Assembly (NCBI GenBank): GCA_023391535.1
Contig: JAEWAU010000050.1
Location: 1 to 41,996 of the forward strand
Origin: Bacillota bacterium
Lineage (GTDB): Bacteria; Bacillota; Clostridia; Oscillospirales; Ethanoligenentaceae
Length of the DNA stretch: 41,996 bases
Reading direction: 5' to 3'
The first letter of the stretch is position 1, and each line of letters begins with the position of its first letter. The notes beneath the pieces are model-generated. The model saw nothing but the letters and a program-made list of their open reading frames with translations. It made no database searches and was not told where the DNA came from. This document shows, in pieces, positions 1 through 7,673 of the stretch. The translations under genes were made by a program, and so were the position numbers.

Positions 1-131
1 TGCGGACGTGTGGGTCCATGATGTTTGGCGTCAGGCCGGTTGCTCTCCTATTCTAACAGCTTCAGCTTTGAGATGGAAAAAGGCACGGCTGGCTGCCGCG
101 CTTTTCACCAAATATTATTGTAGGAGAGAGT

Positions 132-2399
132 ATGGAGAACATCAAAGAGATTATTTCCCAAATGACCTTGGAGGAAAAGGCGGGCCTTTGCTCCGGATTG
201 GACGCATGGCACACCAAAGCGGTGGAACGGCTCGGGATTCCCTCCATTATGGTAACCGACGGCCCGATCGGCCTTCGCAAGCAGCCCGAAGGAGTGGGCG
301 ATCTCGCTCTGGGTAAGAGCGTGCCTGCCACCTGTTTTCCATCCGGGTCGGCTCTGGCGAGTTCGTGGGACCGCAAGCTTCTGGAGCAGGTAGGCAGCGC
401 GCTCGGCGAGGAATGCCAGGCGAACGGTGTTTCCATTCTGCTGGGCCCCGCCGTGAACATCAAACGCTCTCCTTTGGGCGGAAGAGATTTTGAATACTAT
501 TCGGAAGATCCGTTTCTTTCTTCCGAATTGGGAATCGGCTTTGTAAACGGTGTGCAAAGTCAGGGCGTGGGGACGTCGCTCAAACATTTTGCCGCGAACA
601 ATCAGGAATCGAATCGCCTGACGACGAACGAAAACATAAGCGAACGCGCGCTGCACGAAATCTACCTTGCAAGCTTCGAGCGGACCGTCAAACAGGCGCA
701 GCCCTGGACGGTGATGTGCGCCTACAATCAGGTGAACGGGGAATTCTGCTCGGAGAGCCGTGAAATTCTCACCACTGTCCTCAAAGAGGAATGGGGCCAT
801 GAGGGTTTCGTAATGTCCGACTGGGGTGCGGTGGACGATCGCGTTAAGGGGCTCGCGGCGGGCATGGAATTGGAGATGCCCTCCTCCAACGGGGTCAACG
901 ACCGCAAAATAGTGGAAGCGGTGAAAACCGGAAAACTCAGCGTTGCCGCGCTCGACCGCGCCGTTGAACGTCTTCTGACAATTATCCTGCGCGCCGTCCA
1001 CGGCAAAAAGGAATCCTATACATACGACGCCGCGGAGCATCATGCGCTCGCGTCCAGGGTAGAGGAAGAATGCATCGTTCTGCTCAAGAACAGCGAAGGC
1101 GCCCTTCCGCTGAAAAAGCAGGGAAACTACGCCGTGCTCGGCAGCTTTGCGGAAAAACCGCGCTATCAGGGAGGCGGCAGTTCCCACGTCAATCCGTCGA
1201 AGTTGGAAAAACCTCTGGACGAACTGAAAAAGGCCGCGCCCGATGCGGTTTTTACCTATGCGCCGGGCTTTGAGGTGGAAGCTTCGGACAATATCTTCAC
1301 GGTAAAGGCGCTAGAATCGGCCTGCGACACCCCGAATGACCGTTTGATCGGCGATGCGGTGCAGGCGGCGGCCGGCAAGGATGCCGCAATCGTGTTTCTG
1401 GGGCTCCCGGAAAGCTACGAGTCGGAAGGGTACGACCGCGTTCATATGCGCCTTCCGGAGGGGCAGGAGAAGCTTCTCGAGGCCGTCCTCCGCGTTCAGA
1501 GCCACGTGATCGTCGTCCTTCAGAACGGTTCCGCCGTTGAAATGCCGTGGGCGGATCAGGTTGACGGAATTCTGGAATGCTATCTCGGCGGGCAGGCCGG
1601 TGGGAGCGCGATGGCCAGAACCCTGTTCGGGGATGTGAACCCGAGCGGCAAGCTTGCCGAAACCTTTCCGAAAAAGCTCAGTGATACGCCGTGCTTCCTG
1701 GATTTCCCCGGGGACGGAAGAACAACGGAGTACCGCGAAGGCATCTATGTGGGGTACCGGTACTACGAGGCCAAAGAGCTTGAGCCGCGCTTCCCGTTCG
1801 GCTTTGGCCTTAGCTATACCACGTTCCGGTACGAAGGCATTTCCGTGGACAAAGCTTCCGTGAAGGAAGACGAACCCGTAACGGTGACGGTTCGGGTGAA
1901 AAACGCGGGGGCACGCGCCGGAAAAGAGATTGTGGAGCTGTATGTCCGCGATAAAGAGTGCAGCGTCTACCGGCCCCGCAAGGAACTGAAGGGCTTTGCG
2001 AAAGTCGAGCTGCAGCCCGGAGAAGAAAAGACGGTGTCGCTGAAACTCGAGAGGGACGCGTTCGCTTTCTTCAGCGAGAAACAGCACCACTGGATGGTGG
2101 AAAGCGGCGATTTTGAAATTCTCGTCGGCCCCTCCTCGGCCGAAACACCTCTCCATGCCGATATTCACGTGGAATCGCTCGCAAAGAAGGAAATCGACTA
2201 TGGGAGAAATACGACGCTGTTTGAGCTGTTCAAGGACGAGAAGGCCGCCGCGCTGGTTAAGCACTATTTCCCCATGGTGGAGAAGATGCCGATGAGCTTT
2301 TTCGGCACAGTGCCCGTGCGTTCGCTCGGCATGTTTGGGCACGCGGAAATCGTGGAAGAGCTGCTGCGGAAGCTAAATGGACTGTCGAGCATGGATTGA
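132..2399 (+). CDS. Glycoside hydrolase family 3 beta-glucosidase
   Basis: 755 aa, the usual length of three-domain GH3 beta-glucosidases. It would hydrolyse terminal beta-D-glucosyl (or related) residues from oligosaccharides. The N-terminal TIM barrel carries VTDGPIGLR and the nucleophile motif MSDWG, with the Asp near residue 230. An alpha/beta sandwich follows (GGGSSHVNP near residue 350), then a C-terminal fibronectin-III-like domain from about residue 580 to 680, after the FPFGFGLSYT motif. No signal peptide is visible, so the enzyme is probably cytoplasmic and acts on imported oligosaccharides. The ATG at 132 follows TAGGAGAGAGT, a good ribosome binding site. The second GH3 gene begins 56 bp downstream on the same strand, so the two probably form one transcript. 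The exact sugar specificity cannot be read from the sequence. Confidence 0.93.
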   Translation: MENIKEIISQMTLEEKAGLCSGLDAWHTKAVERLGIPSIMVTDGPIGLRKQPEGVGDLALGKSVPATCFPSGSALASSWDRKLLEQVGSALGEECQANGVSILLGPAVNIKRSPLGGRDFEYYSEDPFLSSELGIGFVNGVQSQGVGTSLKHFAANNQESNRLTTNENISERALHEIYLASFERTVKQAQPWTVMCAYNQVNGEFCSESREILTTVLKEEWGHEGFVMSDWGAVDDRVKGLAAGMELEMPSSNGVNDRKIVEAVKTGKLSVAALDRAVERLLTIILRAVHGKKESYTYDAAEHHALASRVEEECIVLLKNSEGALPLKKQGNYAVLGSFAEKPRYQGGGSSHVNPSKLEKPLDELKKAAPDAVFTYAPGFEVEASDNIFTVKALESACDTPNDRLIGDAVQAAAGKDAAIVFLGLPESYESEGYDRVHMRLPEGQEKLLEAVLRVQSHVIVVLQNGSAVEMPWADQVDGILECYLGGQAGGSAMARTLFGDVNPSGKLAETFPKKLSDTPCFLDFPGDGRTTEYREGIYVGYRYYEAKELEPRFPFGFGLSYTTFRYEGISVDKASVKEDEPVTVTVRVKNAGARAGKEIVELYVRDKECSVYRPRKELKGFAKVELQPGEEKTVSLKLERDAFAFFSEKQHHWMVESGDFEILVGPSSAETPLHADIHVESLAKKEIDYGRNTTLFELFKDEKAAALVKHYFPMVEKMPMSFFGTVPVRSLGMFGHAEIVEELLRKLNGLSSMD

Positions 2400-2455
2400 T
2401 CCGGCACGTTTTCTGCAGAGCAGAATCATACAATTTGAAGAAAGAGGCGGATAGC

Positions 2456-4153
2456 ATGGTAAGATTACAGGATAAGCCGTTTTGTTTGGATCATGAGCAA
2501 ACCGAGTGGGTGAACAAAACGCTCGCGAATATGAGTACGGAGGACAAGGTCGGGCAGCTGTTCTGCCTTTCCGCATACCAGGGAAACGAGGAAGAGGCCG
2601 CCCAGACGTACCGGGTCCTAAAGCCGGGCGGCGTCATGTACCGCCCGATGAAGACGGAAGAGGCCGTTGCGCTCACCGGTGTTTTCGACCGGTATGCGGA
2701 AATTCCCCTTTTGATTGCGGCAAGCCTTGAAAAAGGCGGAAACGGCATCGCGGAGGAGGGCACGCTGCTGGACGCACCGCTCGGCATCGCGGCCACCGAC
2801 GACCCCGGCATGGCGGAAAAGCTCGGAATCATCTGTGGGCGCGAAGGCGCCGCGGTGGGGGCGAACTGGGCGTTCGCGCCGATTATCGATATCGATAACA
2901 ATTTCCGCAATCCGATTACGAATACCCGCACCTTCGGGTCCGACCCGGAGAGGGTGAAAGCGATGGGGGTCGCCTATGTGAAGGCGGTGCAGTCGCTGGG
3001 GCTCGCGGCTTCCATCAAGCACTTTCCGGGAGACGGCATGGATGAGAGGGACCAGCATCTGGTCAGCAGCATCAACAGCCTTTCCTGCGAGGACTGGATG
3101 GCGACATACGGCTCCATCTATAAGGCCTGCATCGACGCGGGCGCGCTGACCTGCATGATCGGCCATATCCTGCAGCCCGCGTGGTCGAAACGGCTCGACC
3201 CGTCGCTCAAGGACGAGGATATTCTGCCGGCGAGCCTTTCGCCCGAGCTGAAACAGGGCCTTCTGCGCGGTGAACTCGGGTTTAACGGCCTGATCGTCAC
3301 CGACGCGACGACGATGGCGGGCTTCACGATTCCGATGCCGCGCGAAAAGGCCGTGCCGTATTCCGTCGCTTCCGGGGCGGATATGTTCCTGTTCTCGAAG
3401 AATTTGCAGGAGGACTACGGCTTCATGAAGGCCGGCGTGGAAAACGGATTGATCACGCAGGAGCGCCTGGACGAGGCTGTCACACGCATTTTTGCCGTGA
3501 AAGCGGCGCTTGGGCTGCACCGGAAAAAGCCGCTGCCCACCGCCCAAACCGCCCGAAAAGTCGTGGGTTGCGCCGAGCATAAGCAATGGGCCAAAGAGTG
3601 CGCGGAAAAAGCCGTGACGCTTGTAAAAGAGGAAAAGGGCGTGCTGCCGCTCAGCAAGGAAAAGTACAGGAAAATTCTGTACTACCCCATCGAAAGCGAA
3701 CAGGGCGTGGCTTACAGCGTAAAGGCCGGCGTCCGCGATCATTTCCGGGAGCTGCTCGAAAAAGAAGGCTTTGAGGTGGATACCTTCCAGCCGCCGGTAA
3801 AGGGGCTGGAGGGCCTGCTGAGTTCCGTTAACGAGATTGTGGAAAAATACGACCTGATTCTCTATCTGGCGAACATGTCCACCAAGAGCAACCAGACGAC
3901 GGTCCGCATCGAATGGGCCCAGCCCATGGGCGCCAATGTGCCGACCTATATGAGCCAGGTGCCCACGGTCTTCATCTCTGTGGAGAATCCCTATCATCTT
4001 CTGGACGTGCCGCGCGTAAAGACCTTTATCAACGCGTATAATTCGAGCGACGAAAACCTGAACGCGATTCTCGATAAGCTGATGGGCCGCTCGGAATTTA
4101 TCGGTAAAAATCCGATTGACCCGTTCTGCGGCAAATGGGATACCCGGCTTTGA
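2456..4153 (+). CDS. Glycoside hydrolase family 3, NagZ-like beta-N-acetylhexosaminidase
   Basis: 565 aa from the ATG at 2456, which follows AAAGAGGCGG; the frame is open further upstream to 2396 but without an equivalent ribosome binding site. The barrel contains KHFPGDG followed by DERDQH, which matches the NagZ-type loop that supplies the His/Asp acid-base dyad, and LIVTDATTM, with the nucleophile Asp near residue 283. NagZ-type enzymes release N-acetylglucosamine from peptidoglycan or chitin fragments; some GH3 members of this branch act as phosphorylases. A C-terminal alpha/beta region of about 200 aa follows (residues 365-565), longer than in E. coli NagZ and more like the two-domain Bacillus type. 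No signal peptide is seen. Co-orientation with the preceding GH3 gene suggests a shared role in intracellular glycan breakdown. Confidence 0.87.
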   Translation: MVRLQDKPFCLDHEQTEWVNKTLANMSTEDKVGQLFCLSAYQGNEEEAAQTYRVLKPGGVMYRPMKTEEAVALTGVFDRYAEIPLLIAASLEKGGNGIAEEGTLLDAPLGIAATDDPGMAEKLGIICGREGAAVGANWAFAPIIDIDNNFRNPITNTRTFGSDPERVKAMGVAYVKAVQSLGLAASIKHFPGDGMDERDQHLVSSINSLSCEDWMATYGSIYKACIDAGALTCMIGHILQPAWSKRLDPSLKDEDILPASLSPELKQGLLRGELGFNGLIVTDATTMAGFTIPMPREKAVPYSVASGADMFLFSKNLQEDYGFMKAGVENGLITQERLDEAVTRIFAVKAALGLHRKKPLPTAQTARKVVGCAEHKQWAKECAEKAVTLVKEEKGVLPLSKEKYRKILYYPIESEQGVAYSVKAGVRDHFRELLEKEGFEVDTFQPPVKGLEGLLSSVNEIVEKYDLILYLANMSTKSNQTTVRIEWAQPMGANVPTYMSQVPTVFISVENPYHLLDVPRVKTFINAYNSSDENLNAILDKLMGRSEFIGKNPIDPFCGKWDTRL

Positions 4154-4198
4154 TGCAAACCTTTCCTTTTTTAAGGAAGAAACAAGGCCTACGGAAGT

Positions 4199-4233
4199 AA
4201 AAAAAGGACAGGGAAAACGCATTTCTCTGTCCT
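4199..4233 (-). terminator. Intrinsic terminator, minus strand
   Basis: Read on the minus strand, a stem of 10-12 bp (AGGACAGAGA against TCCCTGTCCT, one G-U pair) is followed by seven T residues. It lies about 140 bp past the stop of the LysR gene and would also block antisense entry into the GH3 genes. On the plus strand there is no T run, so it is a poor terminator for the GH3 operon. Confidence 0.7.
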
Positions 4234-4373
4234 GCATTTCAGCAGCAATTCGGTTAGGTTTGTGACAGACTTTTTTGAACCATCGGGCCTTGCTCCTTTA
4301 AATGATTTGCTCTCAACATTCATTTTATCGGAGCTCCCGGTGGTTTTCTATTCTTACCGGGAAACTGCAAACA

Positions 4374-5219
4374 TTATTGTACGGTATCTTTCTTTACCGT
4401 ATCGACAAACTGTTTTACGTAAGGGTTGCCGCTGCTTTTAAGGACCAATAGATGAATGCTTGCGTCACCGAGATCATCCGGCTGAAGAATCTGGAGGTTA
4501 CGGGTATCTGCGTCCGACAAAACGCCGACCGGCAATACCGCTATCCCTATTCCCAACGATACGGCCTTGATAATGCTCTCCACCGTGTCAAATTGAATTA
4601 TGTCCGGTTTTTGAGAAATCCTCGTCATAACCCAGTTTTCCAAAAGATACCGGGAGGGACAGCCCGGAGCGTTCGAGCAGACAACAGGCTGATGAATCAT
4701 TTCCTCAAAGCCGAGCTGCTTTGGGGCGATGACGGCCATTTCTTCGCGATACTGAAAAACAGATTCGAGCTTTGCGTGGCCGAATTCCGTGTAGACGAAC
4801 GCGCAGTCCAGGCTTCCGTCGGCAACAGCCTCCAGGAGCGCGGGCTGCAGACGTGTCGAGATCGAAAAACCGATGTCGGGGCAGTCGCGCTGAAATGCGG
4901 AAAGCCATACGGGAAGTCTGTGAGCGGCTATGGTCTGCGTCGCCCCTATCCGAATCGAGGGCCTGCTTTTCTGAAACTGGTTTTTGGCGTCGTCAAGCAG
5001 CGCGGCGATCTGATCCGCATAAATGAGTAACCGCTTTCCCTCCTCTGTGAGGGTCACTCCCTTGCTGTGCCGCAGAAACAACACGGTTTTCAGCTCCGCT
5101 TCAAGGTTATGAATATGGGCGGTCACATTGGACTGGACGTATCCCATTTTCTCAGCCGCTTTTGTAATGGATTTTTCCAAAGCCACTTCTCTGAAAATGC
5201 GCAATTCCAAGCTTTCCAT
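4374..5219 (-). CDS. LysR-family transcriptional regulator
   Basis: 281 aa. The N-terminal winged helix-turn-helix spans about residues 1-60 (ITKAAEKMGYVQSNVTAHI, then RHSKGVTLTEEGKRLL), and a LysR substrate-binding domain covers the rest. I chose the start at 5219 because GGGAGAG lies 5-6 nt upstream; an ATG at 5258 adds 13 residues but precedes the conserved N-terminus of the family. The gene is divergent from gap, and the two promoters interlock between 5267 and 5297, so it is likely to control itself and possibly gap. The effector is unknown. LysR proteins normally bind T-N11-A dyads near the divergent promoter. Confidence 0.9.
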   Translation of the reverse strand: MESLELRIFREVALEKSITKAAEKMGYVQSNVTAHIHNLEAELKTVLFLRHSKGVTLTEEGKRLLIYADQIAALLDDAKNQFQKSRPSIRIGATQTIAAHRLPVWLSAFQRDCPDIGFSISTRLQPALLEAVADGSLDCAFVYTEFGHAKLESVFQYREEMAVIAPKQLGFEEMIHQPVVCSNAPGCPSRYLLENWVMTRISQKPDIIQFDTVESIIKAVSLGIGIAVLPVGVLSDADTRNLQILQPDDLGDASIHLLVLKSSGNPYVKQFVDTVKKDTVQ

Positions 5220-5266
5220 CCGCACTCTCCCATCATTTAAAACGATGGCCGCCATCATTTACATCT

Positions 5267-5297
5267 ATTATACAACGGGCCGCGCGCAATGTATAAT
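5267..5297. promoter_or_regulatory. Mirror-symmetric divergent promoter, lysR / gap
   Basis: The sequence is ATTATACA, 15 bp, TGTATAAT: an exact 8-bp inverted repeat. On the plus strand it gives -35 TATACA (5269-5274), a 17-bp spacer and -10 TATAAT (5292-5297) for gap. On the minus strand the same letters give -35 TATACA, a 17-bp spacer and -10 TATAAT for the LysR gene. Each -10 therefore overlaps the other promoter's -35, so polymerase can occupy only one direction at a time. The boxes are seen directly; the competition is inferred. Confidence 0.7.
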
Positions 5298-5350
5298 GAA
5301 GTTGCGGAAGGATAAAATGAATATCATTTGAATGGAAAGGTGGATGCGGG

Positions 5351-6352
5351 ATGTCCGTAAAAATTGCAATCAACGGGTTTGGCCGAATCGGCCGCCTTGC
5401 TTTCCGGCAGCTGTTTGGCCGGGAAGGGTATGGAATCGCAGCCGTTAACGATCTGACCAGTGCCAAGATGCTGCGATATCTGCTGAAATACGACTCTTCT
5501 CAGGGACCATATGGGAGAACGGTCGACTATGGGGAAGATACCCTGACGGTAGACGGAAAGCAGATCCGGATTTATGCGGAAAAAGAGCCCAAAAACCTGC
5601 CGTGGAAGGAACTGGACATCGATGTCGTGCTGGAATGCACGGGTTTCTTCGCATCGAAAGCCAAATCCACGGCCCATATTGAGGCGGGAGCAAAACGGGT
5701 CGTCATCTCGGCGCCCGCGGGAAACGATCTGCCGACCATTGTTTTCGGTGTGAACGAAAAGACGTTGAAGAACACCGATACCGTGATTTCTGCGGCATCC
5801 TGCACAACGAACTGCCTGGCGCTCCTCGCAAACACGCTGAACAATTTGTCCCCTATTAAAAATGGCTATATGACGACCATCCACGCTTATACCAACGACC
5901 AGAACACCCAGGACGCGCCCCATGCGAAGGGAGACCTGCGCAGAGCGCGGGCGGCCGCCCTCAATATTGTGCCGACTTCGAGCGGGGCGGCCAAGGCGAT
6001 CGGCTTGGTAATCCCCGCCTTGTCCGGCAGGCTCGACGGCGTATCGCAAAGGGTTCCGGTAAGCGCCGGGTCCCTTACCGACCTGGTCGCGGTGGTCAAG
6101 GGGAAAATAACGAAGGAACAGATTGACGCCGCGATGAAGAAAGACATGTCCGAGTCCTTTGGATATACGGACGAGCAGATCGTTTCTTCGGACATTATCG
6201 GAATGCAATATGGCTCTCTGTATGATGCGACACAGACGAAGGTTATGGATATGGGCGAAGATACCCTTGTAAAAGTAGACGCCTGGTACGATAATGAAAA
6301 TTCGTACGTCAGCCAGATGGTCCGCACCATTCAATATTTTGCGAACCTCTAA
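5351..6352 (+). CDS. gap: Glyceraldehyde-3-phosphate dehydrogenase, type I
   Basis: 333 aa, standard length. Catalyses the NAD-dependent oxidative phosphorylation of glyceraldehyde 3-phosphate in cytoplasmic glycolysis. The Rossmann motif INGFGRIGR is at the N-terminus and the catalytic motif SAASCTTNCLA has Cys151. The His motif lies near NGYMTTIHAYTNDQ, and WYDNENSY near the C-terminus is the usual family signature. The ATG at 5351 follows GAAAGGTGGATGCGGG. The gene is monocistronic: its promoter is shared with the divergent LysR gene and a terminator follows at 6380. It is not next to pgk or tpi, which are the common neighbours in Firmicutes, so this may be a second or relocated gap copy. 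Confidence 0.96.
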   Translation: MSVKIAINGFGRIGRLAFRQLFGREGYGIAAVNDLTSAKMLRYLLKYDSSQGPYGRTVDYGEDTLTVDGKQIRIYAEKEPKNLPWKELDIDVVLECTGFFASKAKSTAHIEAGAKRVVISAPAGNDLPTIVFGVNEKTLKNTDTVISAASCTTNCLALLANTLNNLSPIKNGYMTTIHAYTNDQNTQDAPHAKGDLRRARAAALNIVPTSSGAAKAIGLVIPALSGRLDGVSQRVPVSAGSLTDLVAVVKGKITKEQIDAAMKKDMSESFGYTDEQIVSSDIIGMQYGSLYDATQTKVMDMGEDTLVKVDAWYDNENSYVSQMVRTIQYFANL

Positions 6353-6379
6353 TGTAATCAGGGTTCATGATGAACGTTT

Positions 6380-6413
6380 GGGACGCCCGGCGGCTGCCGG
6401 ACGTCCCTTTTTT
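6380..6413 (+). terminator. Intrinsic terminator of gap
   Basis: A 12-bp stem with one mismatch (GGGACGCCCGGC against GCCGGACGTCCC), loop GGCT, then six T residues, beginning 28 bp after the gap stop codon. Confidence 0.88.
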
Positions 6414-6415
6414 AT

Positions 6416-6452
6416 GGCTCCGCGCGCCTCGCCGGCGAGAGCCTGCGGAGCC
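6416..6452. repeat. Nested inverted repeat after gap terminator
   Basis: Outer arms GGCTCCGC (6416-6423) and GCGGAGCC (6445-6452) enclose the perfect 12-bp palindrome CTCGCCGGCGAG. No T run follows. It lies between the gap terminator and the AT-rich LacI promoter region. The function is unknown; it could be a cruciform or a second barrier to transcription. Confidence 0.45.
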
Positions 6453-6493
6453 GCTCGCGGCGAAGCGATAAACAAACGTTATAAATCATAAAA

Positions 6494-6568
6494 TGGTACC
6501 GTTAGATCAATTAAATAATAAACGCAATAATATAGATAAATGCAACGCTGCGTGCTATACTGGTACCG
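6494..6568 (+). promoter_or_regulatory. LacI-gene promoter with two TGGTACCG boxes
   Basis: An extended -10 element, TGC-TATACT, lies at 6553-6561, upstream of the ribosome binding site GGAGG. The octamer TGGTACCG, with a GGTACC palindromic core, occurs at 6494-6501 and again at 6561-6568, overlapping the expected transcription start. This pair could be the autoregulatory operator of the LacI-type protein. The boxes are seen; the operator role is inferred. Confidence 0.4.
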
Positions 6569-6587
6569 GATGCGAGGAGGAATTGCC

Positions 6588-7580
6588 ATGAAGCCGGAAA
6601 AAACCAAAATGTCCGATATCGCAAAAGCGCTGAACATCTCCACGATTTCCGTGAGCCGGGCGCTTGCGGGGCAGGAGGGCATCAGCGACGAGCTGAGGAG
6701 CGCGATTTTGCTTAAAGCGGGCGAAATGGGCTACCTGAAGCCCAGAAGCGCGGCCGATTACAGAATTCTGGTTCTGCACCAGAAGCCGTTTATGCAGGAT
6801 AACAGCAATTACAGCCGCATGCTGCAGGGCGTGGAAAAGGCTCTGCAGAAGGCGGGAAGCGAATACGACATCGAGTTCGCGGATAAGGAATGTCAGGACC
6901 GGCTGGCGCTGCCGAATAAAATCGCAAGGGGTTCGCACTACGACGGCGTGCTGTATATCGGAAACTTTGAGCGCGATTATGTCCGTTTCCTTTCCGAGAA
7001 AATCCAGAATCATGTGTTTTACGCCGGCTGCTCGCCGTCGAACGATTCCGACGGCGTCTGGTACAATTTCAGCAACGGGGGATACAAGCAATGCGAGTAT
7101 CTGGTGCGCAAAGGGCACGAGCGCATCGGGTTTGCGGGAAACACCCGGAGTTACGTGGGCAAAGAAAAGCTTCTCGGCATTGTTTCGAACCTGGAGGAAC
7201 ACGGCCTGCCGGTTGAGCGCGGCTTCTTTATCTGTACGGACGAGGGCTTCGAAGAACAGATCTACCGGATGCTCTGCGGGGAAAAACACCCCACCGCCGT
7301 CATCTGCCAGTGGGATTTTACCGCGATCAAGCTGCTCCAGTATCTGCATGAAAAAAAGATCCGTGTGCCGGAAGACGTTTCGGTGATCGGCAGCGGGAAT
7401 ACGGAAATTTCCTCGCTGAGCATTCCGGCGCTCACCACGCTGGAACTGCATATCGATTACGCCTGCGAAACGGCGGTGGACCTTCTTTTGAAGCGGCTGC
7501 GCAGGCCGGAGAAGATGGCGGAACAAATACAGATCGGCAGCACGCTTGTTGAGCGCGATTCCGTAAAAGCGCTTCGGTAA
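6588..7580 (+). CDS. LacI-family transcriptional regulator
   Basis: 330 aa. Residues about 5-50 form the LacI helix-turn-helix (MSDIAKALNISTISVSRAL followed by a hinge helix region), and a periplasmic-binding-protein-like sensor domain follows (KGHERIGFAG, CQWDFTAIKLLQYL, VPEDVSVIGSGNTEISSL). The frame is open upstream to 6540, but the ATG at 6588 has GGAGG seven bases before it and starts at the conserved N-terminus. Members normally repress sugar-use genes and bind a sugar or sugar phosphate. No sugar operon lies next to it: the following genes are an ABC exporter pair 93 bp downstream. Its target could be the exporter, itself, or remote genes such as the GH3 pair. The effector cannot be predicted. 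Confidence 0.92.
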   Translation: MKPEKTKMSDIAKALNISTISVSRALAGQEGISDELRSAILLKAGEMGYLKPRSAADYRILVLHQKPFMQDNSNYSRMLQGVEKALQKAGSEYDIEFADKECQDRLALPNKIARGSHYDGVLYIGNFERDYVRFLSEKIQNHVFYAGCSPSNDSDGVWYNFSNGGYKQCEYLVRKGHERIGFAGNTRSYVGKEKLLGIVSNLEEHGLPVERGFFICTDEGFEEQIYRMLCGEKHPTAVICQWDFTAIKLLQYLHEKKIRVPEDVSVIGSGNTEISSLSIPALTTLELHIDYACETAVDLLLKRLRRPEKMAEQIQIGSTLVERDSVKALR

Positions 7581-7589
7581 CGGCTTCCC

Positions 7590-7649
7590 GCACAGGCATC
7601 CTGCCTGTGCGCGGGTGTTCCGAACCGTCCGCACGGCTTTTTGAATTGC
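7590..7649 (+). repeat. Dispersed hairpin repeat, copy A
   Basis: A 9-bp hairpin (GCACAGGCA, loop TCC, TGCCTGTGC) is followed by a conserved 40-nt tail containing CCGAA, CGTCCGCA and TTTTTGAATTGC. The same element recurs at 27017-27075 with the stem sequence changed but pairing kept. It lies just after the LacI gene stop and before the exporter, so it may act as a terminator or attenuator. The T run follows a second possible stem, GTGCG with CGCAC, which competes with the first hairpin. Confidence 0.65.
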
Positions 7650-7673
7650 CTCAGAAGAACAAAGGGACTTTGA

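Noticed and set aside
8..316. Short plus-strand frame at the left edge
   Set aside because: It overlaps the start of the GH3 gene in another frame and shows no motif. Positions 1-131 hold only a weak hairpin with four T (83-105), perhaps the end of an upstream unit cut by the window.
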